The notes under the pieces are model-generated. The model made no database searches, was not told where the DNA came from, and was given only the letters and a program-made list of their open reading frames with translations. The translations under genes were made by a program, and so were the position numbers. From NCBI GenBank assembly GCA_022113835.1, contig JAILWY010000012.1, positions 8,742,001 through 8,806,000 of the forward strand: 64,000 nt of DNA, given 5' to 3'. Source of the DNA: Atopsyche davidsoni (lineage: Eukaryota > Arthropoda > Insecta > Trichoptera > Hydrobiosidae). Shown piece after piece: positions 12,697 through 25,805 of the stretch (the stretch's first letter is position 1; each line of letters starts with the position of its first letter).

Positions 12697-15145
12697 TTGT
12701 TATTGGCCGGCATTGTGTCCGGAGAGCTCCTTGCCGGGCGCACCTGACGGGCCCGCCGCCGGCCTATGGAGATTTCTCCTGGGGAACTCCATAACGAAGC
12801 ATTGAGACATGTCCTTTTTCGTTTTTGCCAAATTGAGAATAATTCTGCGTGCTTTACTACACTTCAAATGTAAATACTTTAAACAATACAAGCATGTTAT
12901 TATTTATGTGTTATATTATATATATATATTTACTTTAAACTTTATATTTATTTAATTGGACAGCGCATTCAGTGCGCTTGAGTACACAAATGAAATCATT
13001 TGAGTTGGTACAATGCAGATTCTCGCTGAGCTGATTTCGATTTCGTTACTGAAATTAATTCTTTTGTGTCGAAATCAATAATCAAACTGCATCGGTGAGT
13101 TTCCAATAAAAATAATAAGTCGAGCACGAAGAACAATAACATTCAGCGATACATAAAGAGAATGAAAATTATTGTGACTCGTAACGGTCTGTTTGTGCAA
13201 TTTCGTTGCACGAATCGTCGCGAAGATAAATGTGAGATGGAAATTAGTAGCGAATTATTATATAAACTCTAATGTTACAATATCACAAATGTAGAAAATT
13301 TATTTATTATGGGTTTTTGTCAAATATATTCAATGGATATGTTTAACATATCAACTCGTGCATTCAGTTGTGAGAATGTGCGATGAAAAAATATGGAAAT
13401 AAAAACTGTAATAACACGCATCCGCCAATCAGAATGACCGTGCTCATAATAATCGAAAAAGTACAAAAGTATAAATCACAATTTAAAAAGTAAGTTTGTA
13501 ATATTACTTAAATTAGTTAAAAAGATTTCACAACCCTCTTTCTTTCTTGAAATTTTTATTGAAATCCCAACATAGCTCTCACATTCAAAATTGATAATTT
13601 TTACTGCCATTTTAAAAAGCTAGATTATATTAATTTTGTCAAAATCTACATTTTGTTTTATAAATATGTCTAAGGCTATCTTATGACATGAAAACAGTTT
13701 AAGATAAGCAACTTTTAGAAAAATGTAAATTTAAAAGTTTGATAAAATAAATTTATTACATGTATATCAATATATTACGTAATATGAATACAGTACTTTT
13801 TATAGCATAGCCAAAATAATAAATCTTTGTAAAAACATGTGATACACTCATGAATCTATTAAATATAATATATTGCAGCACTGGTATAAGCATACCGAAC
13901 GCACGAGAACTTATTAAAATTACACGCCATGAGCTATCAAAATATTATTGTTAGGATTATGAAACCTGATCAATGGATAACGATGCAGTATAATTTACAT
14001 AACATCTCTGCTACAGGTGAAGCGCTCGGATGCAATTTCAAAAACATGTTAAAAGTCATGCACGATATACCACATCCATCCTCATTTAATGGATTCTTCG
14101 AAATCTATTATTGCTATTTGTATATTTTAATATTAGGTCTATTTATACAGGAGTACAAGTATTAAGATCCCATGTATTTTTGTTTATATTAATTGTTATG
14201 AAATTATCGGTGCGAGCCAATCGTATTTTATTCTACAAAAACCATGAAAAGTCATGAAAAGTCACTAACATTTCCAAGTACACATAGTTTAATTTTATAT
14301 TTTTTTATTAAATACATAAACTTTTCATTGATACATAATGCTGGTTTTTATGCTCCATGCTCCGATCATTGATTTTTTTGTTTAAATTTCGGCTGATTGA
14401 AACCTGTCAAAATAGACGAATAACAGACCGGTTGTTTCAGCGAGGCTAGAAAGATTTACACTTTCATTATGTTTGTATGTGTGTCTGTATATTTATTAAA
14501 TAATATCTCCTTTCATGATTAATTTAAATGTTGAACATTATCCATTGGTACTACGTTAACTCTCGCGTGGATGTAATTAATCATTAAACAACGTAACTGA
14601 AAATAATACAATTTTAGGACTTTTGACAGGTATCATTGAATAGACAATTTAATACTGTAATAGCACATGAGTACAAATATTTACTGCGCAAAAACCTATT
14701 ATTTACAGACAAACACACTACAGGACAAACCCCAAAACAGGATAACTGCTGCTACACCTCAAAGCCACTACTTTAGATAATTACCCCATTCATATAAAAA
14801 CATTTGTTCAAAAAAATTTGCAATTATATAGAATCCTCCTTTTGTCAGGTACTTACCACCTGACAATCACTCTCTCTCTTTCCAACAATCTCTCCTTCTA
14901 ACAATTGTTTACCTTCTCGTAATTGCTTATTAATATATAAAATCTCATTATGTTTGATAATGCCAACGTGAAAGGTTGGAGAAACCGGTCACAAATAAAA
15001 ACGAACATGTGGAAAATCACTGAAGTATTTTATTCGAAAATATTAAAATGGAAATCCACCAAGTACTCTCTGTCAAAAATATTGAATTTCTTCACAAATA
15101 TATACGATAATTTTTAAATGTAAGATGCTGTAAGAAAGCATCATC
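12697..15145. other. A+T-rich desert
   Basis: Nothing is supported apart from a small GC patch at about 12705-12790 and the inverted repeat listed separately at 14842-14866. Two adjacent catgaaaagt units lie near 14243. Confidence 0.45.
14842..14866. repeat. 9-bp inverted repeat carrying CAGGTG-type sites
   Basis: Arms ttgtcaggt and acctgacaa pair perfectly across a 7-base loop. The right arm holds CACCTG, a Snail/bHLH-type E-box; the left arm holds the related CAGGT core. Either a small hairpin or a paired binding site. Confidence 0.5.
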
Positions 15146-15179
15146 ATGATAGCTCTAGACATTCTAAGTCAAATATTTA

Positions 15180-15330
15180 CAGGTCGAAATAACGCACTTC
15201 CTTGTTCAAAGTGCAACATTCTAAATCCTAAACAAAGGATCTCAACGCAGGCCCGAGAGAGCAGGAAACGACGCGAGCACAAAGAGGCACGGCTTTCCAA
15301 ACAAGGCGGCAGACTCTTCTCCGGCGTCTA
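15180..15330 (+). CDS. Possible terminal exon with CxxC and basic tail
   Basis: After an acceptor-like atatttacag at 15173-15182, the frame reads CSKCNIL and then a long basic, Arg/Lys-rich stretch of about 30 residues before TAG at 15329. The composition is protein-like, but the exon lies at the edge of a GC island, where long frames occur by chance. No AATAAA follows closely. Not recognised. Confidence 0.2.
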
Positions 15331-15625
15331 GCCCGGATTGTCACGCGCCGCGCCGCGCTGGTTCCCACTTGTTAGTCGAGCCCAATTAACGTCTACGATT
15401 GTTTATATATCAGGTGGTGTTTTTCGCCACGGCGATAGCGACATTCTCGAAAAGTCTCCGAGCCGCCGGCCCACGCGGTGGGAGAAAGTCCCGGCGACTC
15501 GTCTGCCTCGCGGGTCCTGCGGCGGCGGACAAGCGACGCCATTCAATTGCGGGCAATTAGACCGGACGGTCTCAATCTTGTCATTGCTGCGAAATAAGGA
15601 TGTCTATTAGAGTTGCGGTCGTGAA
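15331..15625. other. GC-rich island, continuation
   Basis: A CpG-rich segment with frames open by composition only. Candidate regulatory element. Confidence 0.4.
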
Positions 15626-17035
15626 CGAGGCTCTACTTATATAAGGTAATTCCCCAAGCTTTGTTCTCTTGTTATGGCCGTATCTAAATTTATGCAAATT
15701 GTTTTTATAGCTAACATTAAGTGCTGGAGTAATATAAATGTCACGCAGTTTTTGGTGACTGTTATTGTATTGACGAGAGCTTTTCTCGTTGTATTGGGAT
15801 TGACATTTTTAAACACATTTCTAAATTATTTATTCATTGACTTTGCACATTCAATATTTTATAATTTAGATATTACTGTAAACAAAATATACGGAATAAC
15901 CTAAATATGACACCGCGAAACTCAATACTAATTGGATATGAACCGAAAAATTATGTAAAAAGCTTCAGTTATTTGAAAATTAATACTTCTATATGTTAAG
16001 GTTTCCCAACAGAAGTCAGGTTGGGTGTCCATTAGCATACGGAGTACACTTCCTAGATTCTATTGTGTCGAGGGGGCGGGGGCGGGGGCGGCTCCTTTTC
16101 GGCACCATCTTGAGTAGAGCACTCAGGTGGACTGCCTTAAATTTGAATAAATTAATAATTATTTCCTAATTGCGCCTGCGCTCTTACACGCGTATTAAAG
16201 CGTAAATAGACATTGTCTTGAATATGCTTGTTCGTAACAGGTATCGGATGGTTCAGAAATAAGATACGCATTTTATAAAACTCATGCTATCAAATGGTAG
16301 TATTTTTATCGCAGAGATAAAGTTAGTACGTGGGTTTTCAGTTCTCACATTTACCTTGTGATAAAATAACGCCACATATTTTACAAAATTAGAATCTAGG
16401 GTGTTGGTTATATCGTTTAATTTTTTTCTTTCAGACATTGTATAATGACTAATAATGAATAGTCTTTAATCTATTATATAATAAAACAAAATGAAATGTC
16501 ACTGATATTGTAAACACCATATTATTTATTTAATTTGCATCAAAAAAAATGTAATAAAAATAAAATTGATTTTTGGATGTTTGCAGCTGTTTCATTGTCT
16601 TTAAAGGGCTGTTATAGATAAAAAAAAAAAAGAAATGCAGTTGATCTTTTTGAATATTAAATTAAAATTGTATATTGTACCTTACACATATGCTAGAATT
16701 TTCAAATTGTTGATATTGAGAATAATGCTTGTTACAACTAAAGAGAATTAGATTGTTGGAAAACTAAAGTTCAACATAGATAAATTAAATAGATCTAATT
16801 ATATACTCATGATATACAGGTTTTACACATTATTTTCCAATACCAAATTTCGTAACAATAATAAAGAATTCCATGTACGCTACCACCTAAGCCACCTATT
16901 GTAAGCCCCACAACCTGCGCGCAGGATCAGGAGATAGAAACACACCGTATTGTCAAGTAGTCCTTAGACGTATTATATGTTATTATTGAATTAATAATTT
17001 ATATTTTAATGAAATAATTAAATAAAATCTATTGA
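15626..17035. other. A+T-rich stretch with a small GC patch at 16020-16200
   Basis: No gene supported. The patch holds the GC-box repeat described separately. Confidence 0.45.
16072..16091 (+). promoter_or_regulatory. Triple GC-box repeat (gggggc)3
   Basis: Three copies of gggggc plus gg make consecutive GC boxes of the type bound by Sp1/KLF zinc-finger proteins. Three runs of five G followed by GG allow at most a two-tier or bulged G-quadruplex. Confidence 0.5.
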
Positions 17036-17460
17036 GCAGTAATGCACGCAGGTGGGTGAGTGAGGCTGACCACGCTGTGTCGCTTATTTGGAAGCGGGTC
17101 CACAAAGCCCGGCCGGCACTTCGCGGAGCCCGCGCCCTAACGGGCTCGCCGTCATAACAATGCCGCTGCAATACTTTTCCCGGAGCCCCATTCACCTGAC
17201 ACACGTAGGAAGGCAGCGTCTTTTTATTTTCAGCTCTCAGCCCGCGCCCATAACTCTGGAGGTTCTTCAACCGTCCCGTTTATTTTTACGCGCCGCTTTG
17301 TGTTCTGATCGCCTGCGTGGCCTATTGGGATGCTTTATGTCCCGGGATTCCTGGTTCGGGTTCCGAGAAGCTCTTCGCTGCGTTGTTCTTCGGCAGAGCC
17401 GCGCCATCGTCGTTTGCTACTTGGGACGAACTCCGTGTCTAATTACTCGTAATACTTAAT
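17036..17460. other. GC-richer island
   Basis: It contains a 123-codon plus-strand frame (17088-17459) overlapped by a 95-codon minus-strand frame (16983-17270). A tttttattttcag string at 17221-17233 could be an acceptor. Mutual overlap on both strands argues for composition rather than coding. Confidence 0.4.
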
Positions 17461-18685
17461 TTCTATCGAGGCAATCGTTATTCCGGACTCATTTATCAAG
17501 ATTAAGCTGTCGGCCGTGTATTGTACTGAGTAATAAAATTTAATCAATTTACCAATATATAATATTTAATAAAAGATTTTTTTATTCAATATTATTAATA
17601 GTTATTCAATCAAATATGATCTTTTAAATCCTGTTAAATTTACTGTTACATATTTGAGAAAAGTTATAAATAAATTTTCAGATATTAAAGTTTCTTGAGC
17701 ACCATGTTTTTGTTGGTTTTTGTATAGAGTAACTCACTGACTGATGATGTCTGCATTTTCAAAAAATATTTTTAAACGATGGCATTAAATTGAAAGTTTC
17801 ATCTACATTCTAAATGATATAACAACTTTGGAAAATTTAGATTTAAAGAAATATATAACAACTCTATTTTTATAGATAATGAAAACCTTACCATTGATAA
17901 TAATAACAATTAGTTTAGTTAGACGATATATTTTAAATAATAATAATATAACTATTCATTATGTTTTAAAAAAATCAAATTTTGTTTTAATTTCTAATAT
18001 CAACAAACCATAAGCATATGGTTCTAGCCTAGATACATGCCACAGTTATGGCTAGTCATCACGGTTGACAGGTGAGTATACTAGTGGAGTAATAACATTC
18101 TACCTGTTATGGATCCCGGGAATGTAAGCTACAATCCTTGACTTCCAAATGATCGCCACTTGACCACAGTGGCGGCGGATAATCCCGAAGAAGCCGGGCA
18201 GAGTAGCCGGCGTCGCTCGCTTGATTTATAAGCAAGTATTGAGTCCGCGGCGGTGCGGGCCGCGTGAATAGATCTCTTAACGAACGGCCACTCACACGGC
18301 TTCACAAAATGTACCCACTAATTTGTTGATTTGTTTCTTTTTGTCCGTTAAGTGCCGTATTAAAAATATATTCAAAGTATCGAAAATAATATTTTAATAA
18401 AATAAACTTTTCAAATATTTACCTCAGTTTTCTCGGTTTGTTGTTAACATTTATTGTTTAACGTAAATATTTTTTTGCCATTTCAATTCTTAAAAGCAAA
18501 TCTAAAAATAGTTCCAACGTAATTTGCAGTATTTCTCAATTCTTTTGAGAGTTTGTTTTTAAGCTTCTTTCAAATAATAATAAAAATTACTCAAAGTTGA
18601 CGCTAATTTATTTTGCCATAAATTCTGCTGACTTATCAACAATAAGCTGCAGGACTAGCTTTATTTCACAGAATATGAAAAAACC
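17461..18685. other. A+T-rich with GC island at 18107-18300
   Basis: No coding region is supported. A strong 5' splice-like gacag|gtgagtat lies near 18070, but no paired coding exon is visible. Confidence 0.4.
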
Positions 18686-19782
18686 ATAACTTTTCGTGTG
18701 CCGCCCGGGTCTGTGCGCCGTCTAGGTATCACGCTCCGGTTTCGTCGTTCGGTTAAAAAAATAAAGAAATCTTTGAAAATTTTGCCATGTACTCGCAAAA
18801 TATGTGTTTAGAAATAAGTTTTTTTTTAATCTTTGAGAGCAAGTAAACTTTATAAAAGTAATGATTATTTGTCATCTCTCGACATGCATACATCCTGAAG
18901 GACGCTTGAAATTTATAGCAATAAAATTCAAGGCTTCTGCAGATCTTCCCGTCAATGTATATAGTAAATCAAATAATTTCAACATCAATGAAGGCTGATG
19001 TGCAGAATCGTCACTAGCTTGTTATATATTGCATGTATGATGCGGGACCGGCTCAGGCTCAGTCCCGCGCGTGGGCGAGGGCCACTGCGGCGTTTTGGTT
19101 AAATACGCATTATTGTGGTTAAATATGGAAGCCCAGAGGTGACAACTAAGCCTCGAACGCTGACCTCCGTATCCGGAGTTTTATTGTCTACCTCTGTATC
19201 AGATTCTGTGAGACACGTACACACTGGAGGTAAATTCCCTCAAAAAGATTAAGTATGACGTAATACATTTTTTTTGTTTTTAGACAGATCTTACTTTTTA
19301 TCGTAAAAAAACACTGTTTTTTTTCTAAATTATTGTAACAAATGACTGCCAATAACTTCCTAGGATACTTTTCTTTTTGAAAATCTTTAAATTCAATCTC
19401 ACATGCAGCAGATTTTTTTCATTAATTCTTTTTTTTTTGCAACGTTTTCAAGCATTTTTAATATATTGTAAAACTCATTTAAGTTGCAGAAAATATTAAT
19501 TTGCATAGCATACATGCATTGATATAATATTTTTTATTAAATACCTTGAGTACAAACTAAAAAACACACAATTATTTCTGAAAATTATCTTAAATTACTC
19601 AAAGCCAAATAATTTTATGTCGTTCAGCTTCAGCGATAAAGAAAAAATCTTCCTTAAAAGAACAATTAAGAGAATAAGTCTGACGTAACACTTCCAAGGC
19701 ACTATTTTTTACTTCTTATTTAAGCAAGTAAGAATCTACAGGCACGTGGTACACTTTTTACTAGGCACAAATACCTGTACCG
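18686..19782. other. A+T-rich with small islands
   Basis: GC patches lie at 18695-18750 and 19030-19220. No genes seen. Confidence 0.45.
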
Positions 19783-19810
19783 TACCTGTAACTCGAATAT
19801 GTTACAGGTA
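19783..19810. repeat. 10-bp perfect inverted repeat tacctgtaac / gttacaggta
   Basis: Two perfect 10-base arms are separated by 8 bases. A further tacctgta lies just upstream at about 19772. The arrangement suggests a dimeric binding site or a small hairpin. Confidence 0.55.
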
Positions 19811-22582
19811 ACTTCTTAAAAGAGTAACATTTATCACCTGCGGTCGGCAGGTCGAGAGTGTACCGCACACGCGCGCACACTCACACACCCGGGGTGCACA
19901 TAAACATAAATAACAATTAGCAATACTGTGAATTTATCATTATGTATGCCAGGTGTCAACAACATTTTTATAGCGATGTTATATATGGATTTTATCAATA
20001 CGAATTTATAAATTATACTGACACTGAATAAATATAATGTGACATTGTTAAGAAGCTTTTTTTCAGTAAGGAATGTGCTTTATATTAACATTTTAAATAA
20101 TTTTTATAATAACACAATGCCTGGACTTATTTTTTATCAAATATAATTAAATGAATTTTGTTAACATTTTTATATTTTATATGATTATAAACAAACCAAA
20201 TCAACGTGAATGCTTTTGTAAATCACAAAGATTTACGACTTCACTTTTGCATTATTAAAAAAAAATTATCTTCTACATTGCTCTATTTTCATTCTAAATG
20301 TGTTTCTTTATATTTCAATAAATAAAACTTTTAATTTATGTTCTTGTTTTGTTTTTTAATAAAAGATGAAAACAAGTATAGATAAACTTGAATTGTGTTG
20401 TTTCAACCAACGAAATTAAATATATATATATTTATTTTAATATTTGCTCACTCATTTGGTGCACCGAAATATTTGTCCGAGCTGAAAAAACTTATTTAAG
20501 AGCACGCTATGTTGCTGGCGTATGACGAAAGTCAAATTTTATATCTTAAAGTTACATTTTTTAATTATATTATATCTAAATAATAAGTAGAATATGAAAA
20601 ATATTGATTGTTCCGGATATTTAACAAACAATAGACAAGTAAAATTAATATGGTTTATACCAATAGATAGTTTGAAAATAGTTGTGTACGTTTATTCATT
20701 CAACTTAGTAATGTTTTCGACGACTGAAACACATTAAGCTTCTATAAAACTCAAAAGAGCACTTTACAATAAAATCTCGTAAAAGATTATTATTCTCCCA
20801 TTCACTGAGTCATTTGGTAAAAGTTCAAAGAATTAAGTCTCATTTCGAATTATTACCGCAATGGCGATGGGGGCGGCAAAGAGAATGGATGTCACAACAA
20901 ATAATGGTCAGAAACTTCAACAATGAAAAAGCATAGGTGTCGAGTCGCGTCCATCACACACCTATTAACCTCGCCGACCGAAGCATCGATTAGACAGGGA
21001 GACTATCGAAGAAATCACCAGCGCCACATTCCCGTATCATGATGATACTGCCTTTGTATTCTAAAATATTTATAAGCATATATCCTATAAAAAGAAACGA
21101 TTTCTTTAATCTAATATAGTGATTGATATTTATTCCTGTAATTGAATTTTAATTGGCTCAAATGCGATAGTAAAATTTAAGTACTTGTGTAGCTTCTACA
21201 AACTAGGCGCTGGCTGAAAAGCTTTTATGTAACGCTGGCGTCATGGACTTCAATGAAAAGCCTTTCAAATAATAAATAATACACGCCAATAACATTAATG
21301 ACTTTAATTTCATAACGATTATTAACTGCCAACTGATTCAGGCGGGTTGAAATATATATTTTCTACGTTCTCTTGTGTTGAATTAACATTCATAAGTGGC
21401 TCTTTCTCTCATTTTAAACAAATATGTATTAAGAATACAAATTTACTAATGTATTTTCAATTCTAAAAATATAGGATCAGCTTCGTGTGTGTTGATTGTG
21501 CTGATTTTCTATAAATCATTATTTGTATTCCAAACTTTATTATGTCAAAATCTCTTAAATTGAGTTGTCGAAAGGTATGTGACTAGCTATTTATTACTTT
21601 TTTTTAAATAACACAATACAGTTTTTTTCTACATATATTTTTGTAGCATTATATTTATTTTTTACATTCAAATTTATGTTAAAGTTAAATCAATTAATCT
21701 TAAAACCACGTTCGTTTTACTAAATACACGTATATCTTATAACAAATTAATAATAAAAAAGTAATTTAAATTTAAATTATATATGTACTTTTACATATAA
21801 TAACTAATGCAAATCAAAGTTTAAAATGTATAATTTTTCATTATTTTTGAATTATGATAATACATAAATATTCTATAGTGATTCATATTTTATAGTATTA
21901 TTTTACTTTATCATTAGTTTTGTTTTATGTTTAAAGATTTGTTTTCTTAAGAAAAAAATAACGCACAAACCCACGATTAACGTAATTATAAGACATGTTC
22001 TCAATCCTTATGGATACACAGAGTAACTTGATAAAATTCTGTATCAAAACAATCCACAGGTGAGATAGATAATTGCGTGATGTTCGACGACTCTATTCAT
22101 AATACTAAAACTTATATGACGTAAATCACAGAGATGAATTGTAATAAAACTTTTTATAAAATATTAATATTAACTCAATTAGAAAATTCGGTCTAGTTAA
22201 TACCATCAATGAGTTTTACTGAAAAACCTTCTTAGCAAAAAAAAAAAAAAGAAACAACACTATAAGTTGAACCAGTTGCATTAATGGCTCAGCTGATGGT
22301 GTGGGTATGCTATTGATAGTATACATCTGGGTGCCGTTTTAGATATTCATGAGAACTTAGAGAACTTAGAGAGAAGTATTAGTACTCACTTATTTATTTT
22401 TTTCCACTAAAAGCAATATTTAAAAGAACCAAGCTTACAAGGTGAAATAAATCACTACTTAGCACGGTGAGAAAATCTAAAATGAACTAACAAAATTCTG
22501 AGTATAATATTTGCAATTCAAGTGAAAAAACGCACTCATATTTTTCTGAAATACTGTGAAAATGAATTGAATACTGCCTTCG
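19811..22582. other. A+T-rich stretch with an island at 20860-21050
   Basis: No coding region is supported apart from a candidate microexon at 20452-20481. The island at 20860-21050 is a possible regulatory element. Confidence 0.4.
20452..20481 (-). other. Candidate 30-nt microexon
   Basis: On the minus strand a strong acceptor (aagttttttcag) is followed 30 bases later by a 5' splice-like atga|gtgagc. Two of three frames are open through it. No flanking exons are known, so chance is the leading alternative. Confidence 0.15.
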
Positions 22583-22700
22583 CCTGCCCGCGCCCTGCCC
22601 GCGCCTTGCCCGCGCCCTGCCCGCGCCTTGCCCGCGCCCTGCCCGCGCCTTGCCCGCGCCCTGCCCGCGCCTTGCCCGCGCCCTGCCCGCGCCTTGCCCG
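22583..22700. repeat. GC-rich minisatellite of alternating 11-bp monomers
   Basis: There are ten full 11-base monomers and a partial eleventh. After the first, monomers alternate between cctgcccgcgc and cttgcccgcgc, giving a 22-base higher-order unit of about five copies. The apparent frames through it on both strands (Pro/Ala/Arg-rich or Gly/Ala/Arg-rich) only reflect the repeat, since an 11-base unit shifts frame each copy. The array is strikingly GC-rich and CpG-rich against A+T-rich flanks. Confidence 0.95.
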
Positions 22701-22860
22701 GCGGCCCACCTGCCACGACACCCTACACCGAATCAAATTCCGTGTCGATAAACGGTTCCTACACCTACCCGGACGTGTCGTGTCGCGGCCGTGGCCACTC
22801 GGTGAGGGAATTCCTGCAAGCCCTGCATGCCTACAAATTGAGACCTATCTATAATTTTAT
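22701..22860. other. GC-rich flank of the minisatellite
   Basis: A non-repetitive CpG-containing island continues past the array to about 22830, so the array expanded inside an existing island. No gene supported. Confidence 0.45.
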
Positions 22861-23954
22861 GATTATTTTAATTTTATGTTGGTGATCGTAAAACTTAATA
22901 CTGCACCATTTACTCCAACGGGGTATTATTTCCAATCTATTCAGAAAACAAGGTATTTTGAAATTGATGATTTAATCCGGAAATAAACAGGTTTTATATA
23001 TATATATATTATTTTTAAGATAAAATCTGTGTATATTATAATCCAAAAGAGTTTGATTTAAATATCAGTATAACAATATTTATACAATTAAAAGTTAATT
23101 TATTTCAATTGCATAGAGACAATTTATTTGTGTATTTACGACATTTAGAAACGATTCTATTATTTTATTTATAATTCAAACACCAATTTTAATATGATAA
23201 AATGTAATCGAATTTTTTAATTTAAATATTTACTATAATAAAAAGCCCTATTTTACGATGTGGTCGGTTTCACAGACGAAATCAGATTTTACTAAGTCAA
23301 ATAATTAACCAATCGGTGGCTTCTAAAATCTAGATTTTGCCACTTAAAATAAATTATCTTAGTTTTAACTGCAAAAAATCTTATTAAAACATATGGAAAA
23401 GAAGGATATCTTTTAACATTTAACGCTTGTATGATTCGACAATTTGAGTCCTTTATCAAAAAATCGTGATTTACAAACTACTCATTAATAATCATTAGTA
23501 ACGGTTTAAGACATGCAAATAATTTAATAAAAACCGAAAGCACCTGACAGATAAAAACATCCGGCTGCGTATACTTAAGTACATATTGCAACAGTTTAAA
23601 TATTTCGAAATCATTTTCTGAAAAGTGTGTTAAACTAATTGTTTTTTATAAAATACAGAAAAATAATATTCTTAATTAAAGTCATGTCTAACATTGAACA
23701 AGGATGAATATTAAAAATAAGGGAATAATAAAAGACTAAAGTTTTACAGTAATAAATAAATACCGTGATTGGCTCTAGTAGGGGTAAAAAATTCTGGGAA
23801 ATTTGAATAACAAACACTGTAAACGGGTAGTAACTTAACATAATCGGGTGCGCCACCCGGGGAGACAAACAATAGCATTTTACCCTTTTTATTTGAAAAG
23901 AATCAATTCTGTTTATATATTATTTTGTATTTATGAAGGTATTATTTACCAATT
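22861..23954. other. A+T-rich stretch, no gene
   Basis: Nothing supported. Confidence 0.45.
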
Positions 23955-24112
23955 GTAGCGTTAATTATTCCGAGAGTCAAAGTTTATCTTAAATGTCAGA
24001 GACACCTGACTCACCAGAAGTAGACGGATATAAATCATACACACAAATAGACAAACGTGATGTACAATTATGGACGGACCGATACATTCTGATACGGTAT
24101 TATATCAGAAAT
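23955..24112. repeat. Diverged duplication, copy A
   Basis: It aligns with 25628-25805 through ordered shared blocks: aatgtc, gacacctgact, cgtgat, atggacg and acggtatt, ending at tcag. Gaps and substitutions between blocks show it is old. The order and spacing argue against chance. It is either an old transposable element pair or a duplicated regulatory module; gacacctgact carries a CACCTG E-box. Confidence 0.65.
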
Positions 24113-25627
24113 TTTTTTTAAAATTTAAATACTAACATATTATTGTAATAAAACATTGTTCATTTTGGAAGGAAAAATCTAATGCATGAAAAAAAAAGTA
24201 AAACAGGTTAAAGTATTTTTGAAAATTTCAAAGCTATTGAAACATACATTTTAAATAAATGAAATGTTTATATTTCACAAAAATTTTAATAAAAAATTGT
24301 ATTTTAAGATATCTTTATTTAATAAGACACTAAATATTTTCTACAATACATGTAATATCGTCTGGGAAAGCAACAGGTATGACCTTGTCCGGCTTGCGGG
24401 ATAAACGATGAGTTTCTGTCGTCTCCAAAAATTACTGCCATATAATACAAAAAGTTCAAAGACATGTTAGTGAAAAAGTATTATAATTTAATTACAACGG
24501 CCTTGATTATTACAACCTTGTGTATTATTTAAAAAATAAAACATAATGCATTAAGTTTTCGTGACTAACGCAACATTTTAATATCCGTCAACTGTAAAAT
24601 AAATATGGCCATACAATTCTATTATACTCGTAGTATATGCCAAACCGACTTATTAAAAAATACTTTTAATATTTAATGACAGTATCTAAAATGAATTTTC
24701 GGTAGATAATCTGTCTTGTATTGATACAGCGATCATACCGGTTCTAATATTCAATCATGGACATCAATAATGGCAGGTGGAAGCGATAATACTGGAACAA
24801 AGAAACAATTAAACAATGACAGTAATAAATAATAATGGACTACTGACGGCGAGGCAATTAAACGAGATGGTGATAATATTATTCAACGCGCAAGGTCCGC
24901 TTATCGCTACAAATCAATTCGTTAATCTCAGGATGCTTTCTCGATCGTTTTGACTCTCGCTGATTTTACAAACTCACTTCCTGCTTCCAGCATAGGTCCA
25001 TCACTCATTTGGTAGAAATCATTCATTGCCACTTGATTTTTTTTTATTAATGACGATTATAACTGGAATCTAAAAGAATTTACTTTTTATATCTATATTT
25101 TAAATTTTTACGAACACATTAATTACAAGCTTGAGAAACGAGGTCCTGATATGAAGTCAAATTATTAGATAATTGTTCCAATTCAACATCATGAAGAGAC
25201 CACGAGAGAGGCCACGACGTAGATCTCGTCTCTAAATCTTTAAAGCACTATAAAATATCATGTCGCGTTGCTTTTGTCTTCATTTTAAAGTGGACAATAA
25301 CAGCGCGGCATGATATTCCGAAAACCACCATTAACGCAGACGACCGCGAAAACCTACGCTAGTGTTAACGAAGAATGCTGTAGATTTCATAAAACGCGCG
25401 ACGTTTTTATATTTTAGATTGGATAGTTACAATAGCAGCAATTTTAACGGTTTTTGGTTTATACTAGCAACTTTTGCGATAAATATTAAACTAATCTGAT
25501 GATCTTTGGAATAATCATTGATTTCGCAATTGTCTTTTCTCGATATTTGGTGTATTTTAAAGTTACACTTTTTTAAGACTTGTGTTGATAGGAAAATTCA
25601 AAATATACATCATGGGTTCGTAACTAA
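24113..25627. other. A+T-rich spacer with small islands
   Basis: GC-richer patches lie at 24870-25010 and 25190-25410. A short echo of the duplicated block (attcaatcatggac) occurs near 24751. No gene. Confidence 0.4.
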
Positions 25628-25805
25628 TCACAGGCGTTATTCAACAGTATGTAATTTACTATGAATGTCGAAGACACCTGACTAACCGGAGAATATCAAT
25701 TTATGAAAATGCACACGGTAATAAATTATACTCGCGGATAGACATTCGTGATATTCAATGATGGACGCACCATTCTAATCTGTTACGGTATTGTCTCAGA
25801 TTTTA
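25628..25805. repeat. Diverged duplication, copy B
   Basis: Partner of 23955-24112, in the same orientation and about 1.7 kb away. It is longer by an insertion of about 20 bases after the gacacctgact block, and otherwise keeps the same motif order. Confidence 0.65.

Noticed and set aside
17088..17459. 123-codon plus-strand frame as a gene
   Set aside because: It lies in a GC island with a 95-codon antisense frame and no recognisable domain; composition explains it.
22477..22854. Pro/Ala/Arg- and Gly/Ala/Arg-rich proteins encoded by the minisatellite
   Set aside because: All frames on both strands are open only because the 11-bp unit lacks stops. No start, splice or poly(A) context supports translation.
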